From: Lentisphaeria bacterium
GTDB taxonomy: Bacteria > Verrucomicrobiota > Lentisphaeria > JABSQK01 > UBA12247
Direction: 5' to 3'
Assembly (NCBI GenBank): GCA_003477185.1
Contig: DMTJ01000598.1
Coordinates: forward strand, 1 to 7,285
DNA length: 7,285 nt
How positions within the stretch are numbered: position 1 is the first letter of the stretch; each line of letters opens with the position of its first letter. Below are positions 1 through 6,011 of this stretch, piece by piece. The notes under the pieces were generated by a model. That model saw only the letters and a list, made by a program, of their open reading frames with translations, ran no database searches and was not told the origin of the DNA. Made by a program: the position numbers and the translations under genes.

Positions 1-455
1 TGGAATCCGCCGCAGCCCTCGGCGCCGGGATCAGTGGTGGTTTTCTTGGCCTTGGCCCGCGCCTTGGCTGGCTGCTGTTGATCTCCATGATGGTCTGTGG
101 TGTCGGCATCGCTAACGCCATGTTGATGACTGTCACCGAGCGTTTCAAGGAAATTGCCACCCTTAAGTGCCTGGGGGCGCTGGATGGTTTCGTGATGTTG
201 ACCTTCGTGCTTGAGGCCAGCCTACTCGGACTGGCTGGCGGCTCAGTCGGGTCGGTCTTGGGGATGGGAATTGGGCTCATGCGCATGACCACCGTATATG
301 GTAGCCGCGCGATCAGCGCCGGTAGCGTCACCGAGTTTTTGCTCGGTATTCTCGCGGCCGTTGCGGTGGGGATCCTGCTGGCCATTGCTGCCGCCATCTA
401 TCCCTCGCTCCGCGCCTCGCGCCTCGCCCCGATGGAGGCGATGCGCGTAGAATGA
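1..455 (+). CDS. FtsX/MacB-type ABC transporter permease, C-terminal part (5' end outside window)
   Basis: This is the last 150 residues of an inner-membrane permease of the FtsX/MacB/LolC-E type. These proteins do not form a classical substrate channel; they pass ATP-driven motion to an extracytoplasmic domain. The first complete codon is at position 3 and the stop is TGA at 453-455. The visible part holds the last three membrane helices (about 60-128, 190-270 and 330-400). Between the first two lies the family's cytoplasmic loop TVTERFKEIATLKCLGAL (129-182), the usual ATPase-contact segment of the form 'TERxxEIxxxKxLGA'. The protein ends in the typical family tail YPSLRASRLAPMEAMRVE. The N-terminal helix and the large extracytoplasmic domain lie upstream of the window, so it is unknown whether this subunit also carries an extra ectodomain. 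The ATPase gene follows after 40 bp, so this is very probably its permease partner. Confidence 0.93.
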   Translation, partial: ESAAALGAGISGGFLGLGPRLGWLLLISMMVCGVGIANAMLMTVTERFKEIATLKCLGALDGFVMLTFVLEASLLGLAGGSVGSVLGMGIGLMRMTTVYGSRAISAGSVTEFLLGILAAVAVGILLAIAAAIYPSLRASRLAPMEAMRVE

Positions 456-479
456 AGAAGCACCTTCCAGAATTCCCCA

Positions 480-488
480 AGGTAAGGG
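480..488 (+). promoter_or_regulatory. Ribosome binding site of the ATPase gene
   Basis: A purine-rich stretch, AGGTAAGGG, ends 7 bases before the ATG at 496. It supports that start codon. The rest of the 40 bp gap (456-495) shows no promoter-like pair of boxes and no hairpin terminator, so transcription probably runs through from the upstream permease gene. Confidence 0.6.
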
Positions 489-495
489 CGCCGGC

Positions 496-1290
496 ATGAG
501 CGAAACATCCACCGAACAGCCAGCAGCGGCTCCTGCTGGCGCTGCTTCTACCGACGCCCCGGTCATCATTCGGACTGTCCACCTGAAGAAGGAATACGAC
601 CGAAAGGGTGTGATTACGCAGGCGCTACGCGGTGTGGACATGACGATCCATTCTTCGGAATTCATCGCGGTTATGGGACCGTCCGGCTCCGGAAAAAGTA
701 CCTTTTTCAATATGATCGGTGGCTTGGACAGCCCCTCGTCTGGCCGTGTCTTCATCGACGAGGTAGACGTCGCCCAGCTGTCAGCCGGAGAACTCGCGTT
801 TCTGCGCTGCCGCAAGATCGGCTACATTTTCCAGAGCTATAATCTCATCCAGTACCAGACCGCGCTGGAGAACGTCACCACGCCCATGGCTTTCGCGGGA
901 GTAGATCCTGATGAGGCGCGACGCCGTGGCATGGAACTGCTCGATCTGGTCGGGTTGAAAGACCGCTGGTTTCATCGCCCTATCGAAATGTCCGGTGGCC
1001 AGCAACAGCGTGTGGCCATTGCCCGCTCACTGGCAAATAACCCCATGATCTTGCTGGCCGACGAGCCCACGGCCAACTTGGACCTGCGGACGGGCCAGGA
1101 AGTGCTAAACATCTTGCAGCGTGTGAACGAAGAGAAGCAGGTGACCATTATTTGTGCCACTCACGATCACCGCATGTTGTCTATTTGCGATCGCCTGATC
1201 TGGATTCGCGATGGCGGCATCGAGCGCATCGCTCGCCGAGACGAGGTCAACATCGAGGTTGGCGCCATCGAAGGCGAGGAGGACGAATGA
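496..1290 (+). CDS. ABC transporter ATP-binding protein, LolD/MacB type
   Basis: This is the cytoplasmic ATPase (264 residues) that powers the FtsX-type permeases on either side. All nucleotide-binding motifs are intact: Walker A GPSGSGKST (61-69), Q-loop Gln113 in YIFQSYNL, signature MSGGQQQR (165-172), Walker B MILLADE (184-190, catalytic Glu190), D-loop after NLDL (194-197) and switch His223 in ATHDH. The spacing and the 'FNMIGGLDSPSSG' type segment after Walker A fit the LolD/MacB/FtsE group rather than importers. Family cores are about 225-235 residues; the extra length is an Ala/Pro-rich N-terminal tail (about 1-22) and a charged C-terminal tail ending in EGEEDE. The signature starts with Met instead of the usual Leu, a mild and tolerated change. 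The stop overlaps the next start as ATGA. It is expected to be an active enzyme; the transported or mobilised substrate is not deducible from it. Confidence 0.97.
   Translation: MSETSTEQPAAAPAGAASTDAPVIIRTVHLKKEYDRKGVITQALRGVDMTIHSSEFIAVMGPSGSGKSTFFNMIGGLDSPSSGRVFIDEVDVAQLSAGELAFLRCRKIGYIFQSYNLIQYQTALENVTTPMAFAGVDPDEARRRGMELLDLVGLKDRWFHRPIEMSGGQQQRVAIARSLANNPMILLADEPTANLDLRTGQEVLNILQRVNEEKQVTIICATHDHRMLSICDRLIWIRDGGIERIARRDEVNIEVGAIEGEEDE
1276..1290 (+). promoter_or_regulatory. Strong ribosome binding site and ATGA stop/start overlap
   Basis: GAGGAGG (1276-1282) lies 4 bases before the ATG at 1287. The same bases encode the acidic C-terminal tail (Glu-Glu-Asp-Glu) of the ATPase. The ATPase stop TGA (1288-1290) overlaps the ATG of the giant permease, the classic arrangement for translational coupling. 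This decides the start of the giant permease at 1287, although its frame is open further upstream to 1152. Confidence 0.8.
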
Positions 1291-4200
1291 AAATCGGTTC
1301 TGCCAAAATTCTTGCCGCTTGCCTAAGCCTGTGTCTTTCCCTCTACGCTGGGACATTTAGCGAGGACACAGCGGCGCTGACTTCCACCCCCACCCGCCTG
1401 CTGGGCACCCCTGGCAACGACGCGGCACATGCCTATGTCATCAGCCAGCTCAAGGAAGCAGGCCTAGCCCCGATTGAACAGCCATTCCGCTTTGCCAAGT
1501 ATGCCGCCGGGCGTAACGAGTTGGTAGCAGCTGGGAAGTCGCTGCAGTTGCAGCCGATGGCGCCCAATATGATCATTCCGCCAGTCACACCTCTCGAGGG
1601 GGTTACCGGCTGGCTGATTGACGTAGGCGACGGCTCGCTGGCCAACTATCCGCACCCGCTGCCGGACGGCATGATCGTGGTGATGGACTACGCAAACGGA
1701 GACCGCTGGCGTGATGCGTTTCGCTGCGGAGCCCAGGCCGTTATCTTTGTCGGCGCCCCCGGAGATACCTCGCGCGAATCACAACATTCACTGGCTCCAG
1801 CCAACCTCATACGCGCCTACTACGGGGGCCCACGCTCCGCATTGCCCGTGGCACAGACAGTCACCTTGCACGTCAGTGCGAACTGGGCACCGACCATCGC
1901 GACCAACGTCATCGCAGTCGTACGAGGGACAGATCCCATCTATGACGAGGATCGCGGTCCAGAGTCTGTGATACTTTCGGCACCGCTCGACTCGTCAGGC
2001 GAGGTCCCACACCGCGCCCCGGGCGCACGCAATGCCGCAAACATGGCCGCCTTGCTCCAAATCGCCCGCGACTACCAAGCCAATCCCCCGCGGCGCAACA
2101 CCATCTTCGCGTTCCTGGATGCGGACGCTTGGGGACATCTCGGTGCCGGCTACTTCTACCGTATTTTTGAGCGTGAAAAACTGCTTGGAAACGCTGCGCT
2201 GAGCATCCGCCAGACCTCTTCCCAGGACGAACAGAGCCATTGGGAAACCGTGCTGGAGCAGCTAGCCCAAGATGACCCGTTCAGTGGCGACAAAGGCGCG
2301 CTGATTCTGAAGGAGATGCAGGACTTGGCGTCCGAGAAAGTCGACCGACTCAACGAGGACATCGGCATACTCCGCCTCGCCCAGGAACGGGACAAGGCAG
2401 ACCATGCAGCCGAGATTGAGGATCTGGCGACGGAGAAAACCGAATGGAATACGATGCGTCGGTTCGTGGCCACCGAAGACCCAGCAGATTTCAATGAGAC
2501 CGTTGACAAGCGTCGAAGCCAGCTAATTACTGAGTTTCAGGAAAATATCCAAGCTCGCAAGGAAGAACTGGCTACGAAAACCCTCGCCCAAGTGGCAGAG
2601 GCAGCGGTTTTGGAGCAGGCCGGAGGCCCCTTTGTCTCCCTCCATATCTCACTTGCCCTGAGCGATGCCAGCGAGCACTGGGGCGTGGCCATCGGCGGCG
2701 CTTCGCTCTCGCGCACCGGGTACGATATTGACGGCCTTTATTCGCGCATCGGCGCCGCCTGTCAGTCCGCCGCCGCAGACTGCGGATCCGAAATGATGGC
2801 CGTACAATCGTTCGACGGCAGCCTGGCCAGAGGGGACGCGATCATGGGGACATCCCGCTACACGCACAGCGGTGCTATCGCTGGCATGCAGGGAATCTAC
2901 AACATTTCGCTGGCAACAGTATTCGACTCACGCCCTCGCGAAGGCACCCCCCAGGACACCGTCGCCGCGCTGAATCTCCCGCGCCTTGCCGCGCTGGCCG
3001 CCGACCTGCAGCCCTTCCTGCGCAAGCTGATCGATGAGCCGATGATTTCTAGCGCCCGCGGGATTCGCCCAAGCGCCTTCTACCTTTGGCCCGAGTTTGA
3101 CGGGGATAAGGTTAGGGGCGCGCTGGCGGTAAGCGCCGCAGGCGGCAGTTCGATGCCGAATAAACGCACGGTAAACGTCATGGTTTGGTCGCAGCTGGGC
3201 GATCACGCAGCTGCGATGCAGGCAAAGCACATCCCCGGATTTCACGATGGTTTTTTTGCCTTTACAGATCACTCGGGTGCCCTCGAAATGGGGCCATTCC
3301 CGAGCGTTCGGCGGCCGTCATGGGTCTATGGCTTTGCCGCCACTTTCGACGACCGTGGTGCGGTCACTCGCGCCCTGGCCGACGACAGCGCCTCCAAGCT
3401 TCACGAACGGATGAATCTGTTCGACGTAAGTCATGGCGCCGTTATCCTGCCAGCCACGCTTGACGCCACCTTCAAAGCTGACGTGTTGGACGCCAGAACA
3501 GACGGAAAGCTTGAGCCAAAACGCAGCGCCGTCCTCACGACCGATGGTGTGACTTCCTGGTTCTGTCCCAAAAAAATCACGCGCGTCAAGCTCTTCCAGG
3601 CGGGCCACCGGGCCACCATTTCTATTCTAGGAGCCGAAGGTGAGGTCGCGACGACCGGAAGCGCGCTGGGCAAGGGAATCCCAGTATCGGGTAAACTCCC
3701 TTCATCTGTGGTCTCGAGCGCAGCCATTGACCTTTGGACCCTAAACGAATCACGCCTAGACCTGCTACGAAACCGTGGGATCAGTAATCAGTCCCTCGAG
3801 GAGCTACACGGCCGAGCACAGGACCTGATTCGGCCAGTTGAGCCGTACACATCCTCCGAAATCGAACAGGCCGCGCATTCCATGGCACTCGGGATTCAGC
3901 ATCGCTCCTACACACCCGTGCGGGCCATGCTGGATGATCTGGTCAAGGCTGTCCTAGTCCTCCTTGCCCTGAGTGTGCCGTTCGCCTTCTCCCTCGAAAG
4001 GCTGCTGCTGGGCTCTACCAAAATTCACAAGCAGATCCTCTGGTTCGTCGGTTTCTTCCTCGCCACCTTTCTGCTGCTGTATGTCAGCCATCCGGCCTTC
4101 GCCATCTCCCAGACACCCGTCATCATCTTTCTCGGCTTCACCATCATTGTGCTCGCTGCCATGGTGATCGTGATCATCATGCAGCGTTTTCAGACCGAGC

Positions 4201-6011
4201 TACGTGTCCTGCAAGGCCTGGAAACCACCGTTCATGCCGCTGACGTCTCTCGACTTGGCACAATCCTGGCTGCGATGAGCATGGGCGTCTCCTCCATGCG
4301 TCGCCGGCCTTTGCGCACTGCCCTGACTGCGTTGACGATCATCCTCCTTACCTTCACCATTCTTGGTTTTGCGTCGTTCGGCGCTGAACGCGCCGTGCTT
4401 CAGTTTTACGTGCAGCCAGCTCCTGCCTACCCGGCAGTCAGCACCCACGACCTGTCTTGGGAGCCCATTCCGGAAGAAACCGCGCGGACAGTGAGCACGC
4501 TCTACCAGAACCGAGTAACCGTCACAACGCGCCGCTGGAATAGTGCTGAGCAAAATAAGAGCCTGCAGGCAGTCCTTGGCACCCCGGACGGCAGCCGCCT
4601 CGTAAATTTCGACGGCATCCTCGGCATTGGTGCAGACGAGGCAGCCAGACGGCCCGAGATCGCAGAAATCCTCAAATCTACGGCTGCCCATGAGCAGAGC
4701 GTCTGGCTCACGGCTGCTGCCGCGCAACGCGTCGGGGTAGCCCCCGGTGACTCGGTCATCTTCAACGGCCAGTCGCTGATTGTCGGTGCGCTGCTGCCCA
4801 CCGCAAAGCTGACGTCGCTAGAAGACATTGATGGCTCGAGCATCCTGCCTGTCGACTTCTCCCAAGAAGACCCCATGCAGGCGCCAGCAGCCGAAGATCT
4901 CGAAGCTGCTGCGAACGTCGCAAAGTCCTTTACTGCCATCGCCGCAGACGCGGTGGTCATTGTCGGCACCGAGACTGCCAGAAAACTCAATGCCCCAGTG
5001 CGCGGCATCTTTCTCTACCCGGACACACTGGAAACCGCTGACGAGCTCGCGCAGGACCTGGCACGCGCGCTCCCTCTTCCTGTGACTGGGACCCGAGCAG
5101 ATGGCGTCTACCGCAACGTCCTCGGCACCGCCTTGGCTGCCAGCGGCGTCAAATCTCTGTTCTTCCCCCTGCTTCTGGGCGGCTTGGTGATTTTCGGCAC
5201 GATGCTCGGCTCCGTCGCGGATCGTAAACAGGAAATTTACACGTTCAGCGCGCTTGGCCTGGCCCCACCGCACGTCGCCGGGCTATTCTTTGCCGAAGCG
5301 CTGATTTACTCCATCATCGGCGGCCTCGGCGGCTACCTGCTCGCACAGGGCAGCATGAAAGGGCTTGAGCTCGTGGCCAATACGGGCATGATCCATCTGC
5401 CCGAGATGAACTTCTCCTCGACCAATGCGATCGTGACCATCGTTATCGTCATGGGCACCGTTATGATCAGCGCGATCTACCCCGCAATTCGAGCCTCAAA
5501 ATCTGCCAACCCCGGCGTCTTGCGCTCCTGGAAACCACCCGCACCCGTCGGCGATTGCCTTTCCCTGACCTTCCCGTTTACCGTCAGCCAGTACGACATT
5601 ACCGGAGTCGTTAGCTTTCTGCGTGAGCATTTTGACGCCTGTAGCGACGTCGGTATGGGGGCATTCATGACCAGATCTTCGTCGCTTAAAAGTCGAGACG
5701 ACGGCCAATTACAACTCGACGCCCAACTGGCCCTGGCCCCCTTTGACCTTGGCGTCACACAGTCATTCTCGCTGTTCAGCAAGCCCAGCGATATCGAAGG
5801 AATCGATGAAGTGGGAATCGAGATTGTGCGCCAGTCGGGCCAACCGCGCGACTGGGCCCGTCAGAACAAGGTCCTCTTGGACGACCTTCGGACCCAGTTC
5901 CTGCTGTGGCGCGCCCTGCCCAAAGAAACCGTAGAAATGTACCGCCTGCGCACGCTCGAATCGATCGGCGGTGGGAGGCAAGCAGCGCAATCTGGAGTGG
6001 CCAATGGCTGA
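1287..6011 (+). CDS. Giant FtsX-type permease with N-terminal degenerate M28 peptidase-like ectodomain
   Basis: This membrane protein has 1574 residues. The start at 1287 is chosen because it gives a signal peptide (Lys2/Lys7, then hydrophobic 8-21), has a strong ribosome site and overlaps the ATPase stop. Residues 33-565 carry M28 (Zn-aminopeptidase) landmarks: RLLGTPGNDAAHAYV (37-51), a PA-like segment around 128-158, NVIAVVRGTDP (207-217), PGARNAANMAALLQIAR (245-261), FAFLDADAWGHLG (274-286) and EGTPQDT (552-558). The metal-ligand positions read Pro233, Arg248, Asp280, Ala281 and Gly553 instead of His, Asp, Glu, Glu and His, so peptidase activity is unlikely. A charged helical insert lies at about 315-445. 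Residues about 590-880 are unassigned and look partly beta-rich. Three membrane helices (about 884-902, 916-938, 944-966) precede a full FtsX module: helix 1010-1031, extracytoplasmic domain 1033-1288 and helices 1289-1310, 1331-1355 and 1380-1402, ending YPAIRASKSANPG. Residues 1415-1574 should be cytoplasmic and are unassigned. It is probably the second half of a heterodimeric permease served by the ATPase just upstream. Typical FtsX-family permeases have about 400-650 residues. The frame is uninterrupted and shows no sign of decay. Confidence 0.92.
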   Translation: MKIGSAKILAACLSLCLSLYAGTFSEDTAALTSTPTRLLGTPGNDAAHAYVISQLKEAGLAPIEQPFRFAKYAAGRNELVAAGKSLQLQPMAPNMIIPPVTPLEGVTGWLIDVGDGSLANYPHPLPDGMIVVMDYANGDRWRDAFRCGAQAVIFVGAPGDTSRESQHSLAPANLIRAYYGGPRSALPVAQTVTLHVSANWAPTIATNVIAVVRGTDPIYDEDRGPESVILSAPLDSSGEVPHRAPGARNAANMAALLQIARDYQANPPRRNTIFAFLDADAWGHLGAGYFYRIFEREKLLGNAALSIRQTSSQDEQSHWETVLEQLAQDDPFSGDKGALILKEMQDLASEKVDRLNEDIGILRLAQERDKADHAAEIEDLATEKTEWNTMRRFVATEDPADFNETVDKRRSQLITEFQENIQARKEELATKTLAQVAEAAVLEQAGGPFVSLHISLALSDASEHWGVAIGGASLSRTGYDIDGLYSRIGAACQSAAADCGSEMMAVQSFDGSLARGDAIMGTSRYTHSGAIAGMQGIYNISLATVFDSRPREGTPQDTVAALNLPRLAALAADLQPFLRKLIDEPMISSARGIRPSAFYLWPEFDGDKVRGALAVSAAGGSSMPNKRTVNVMVWSQLGDHAAAMQAKHIPGFHDGFFAFTDHSGALEMGPFPSVRRPSWVYGFAATFDDRGAVTRALADDSASKLHERMNLFDVSHGAVILPATLDATFKADVLDARTDGKLEPKRSAVLTTDGVTSWFCPKKITRVKLFQAGHRATISILGAEGEVATTGSALGKGIPVSGKLPSSVVSSAAIDLWTLNESRLDLLRNRGISNQSLEELHGRAQDLIRPVEPYTSSEIEQAAHSMALGIQHRSYTPVRAMLDDLVKAVLVLLALSVPFAFSLERLLLGSTKIHKQILWFVGFFLATFLLLYVSHPAFAISQTPVIIFLGFTIIVLAAMVIVIIMQRFQTELRVLQGLETTVHAADVSRLGTILAAMSMGVSSMRRRPLRTALTALTIILLTFTILGFASFGAERAVLQFYVQPAPAYPAVSTHDLSWEPIPEETARTVSTLYQNRVTVTTRRWNSAEQNKSLQAVLGTPDGSRLVNFDGILGIGADEAARRPEIAEILKSTAAHEQSVWLTAAAAQRVGVAPGDSVIFNGQSLIVGALLPTAKLTSLEDIDGSSILPVDFSQEDPMQAPAAEDLEAAANVAKSFTAIAADAVVIVGTETARKLNAPVRGIFLYPDTLETADELAQDLARALPLPVTGTRADGVYRNVLGTALAASGVKSLFFPLLLGGLVIFGTMLGSVADRKQEIYTFSALGLAPPHVAGLFFAEALIYSIIGGLGGYLLAQGSMKGLELVANTGMIHLPEMNFSSTNAIVTIVIVMGTVMISAIYPAIRASKSANPGVLRSWKPPAPVGDCLSLTFPFTVSQYDITGVVSFLREHFDACSDVGMGAFMTRSSSLKSRDDGQLQLDAQLALAPFDLGVTQSFSLFSKPSDIEGIDEVGIEIVRQSGQPRDWARQNKVLLDDLRTQFLLWRALPKETVEMYRLRTLESIGGGRQAAQSGVANG
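5994..6006 (+). promoter_or_regulatory. Ribosome binding site and 8 bp overlap for the OPT-like gene
   Basis: GGAG (5994-5997) lies 6 bases before the ATG at 6004. That ATG sits inside the last codons of the giant permease, whose stop is TGA at 6009-6011, giving an 8 bp overlap. This supports coupled translation and the choice of the start at 6004. Confidence 0.65.

Noticed and set aside
456..495. Possible promoter or terminator between the first permease and the ATPase gene
   Set aside because: The 40 bp gap contains no stem-loop with a T-run and no convincing -35/-10 pair, only a ribosome site.
243..815. Long minus-strand open frame (190 codons)
   Set aside because: It lies opposite the real permease and ATPase genes. 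Its product is low-complexity Ser/Arg/Ala-rich with no domain. Such shadows are common in GC-rich coding DNA.
1187..1194. GCGATCGC octamer, the HIP1 element of cyanobacteria
   Set aside because: A single copy in 7.3 kb of GC-rich DNA carries no weight, and the gene content does not suggest a cyanobacterium.
1152..1286. Extension of the giant permease frame upstream to 1152
   Set aside because: The extension lies wholly inside the ATPase gene and gives an Arg/His/Ser-rich, non-membrane leader typical of out-of-frame reading. The ATG at 1287 has a strong ribosome site, a signal peptide and a stop/start overlap.
1311..1322. Lipobox-like Leu-Ala-Ala-Cys at residues 9-12 of the giant permease
   Set aside because: The hydrophobic core of the signal continues after the Cys (LSLCLSLYAG), and too few hydrophobic residues precede it. 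A normal signal peptide fits better.
2763..2782. Small hairpin CAGTC...GACTG
   Set aside because: Only five outer pairs and an inner mismatch within Cys/Ala codons; no T-run and no gene boundary nearby. Likely chance.
3251..3576. T7 run (3251-3257) and A7 run (3570-3576) as possible slippage or phase-variation sites
   Set aside because: Both read through cleanly as Phe-Phe and Lys-Lys codons in an intact frame, and runs of seven are too short and isolated to argue for programmed slippage.
4502..5008. Long minus-strand open frame (168 codons)
   Set aside because: It lies opposite the extracytoplasmic FtsX domain, has no recognisable motif or ribosome site, and its Ala/Ser-rich composition mirrors the sense codons.
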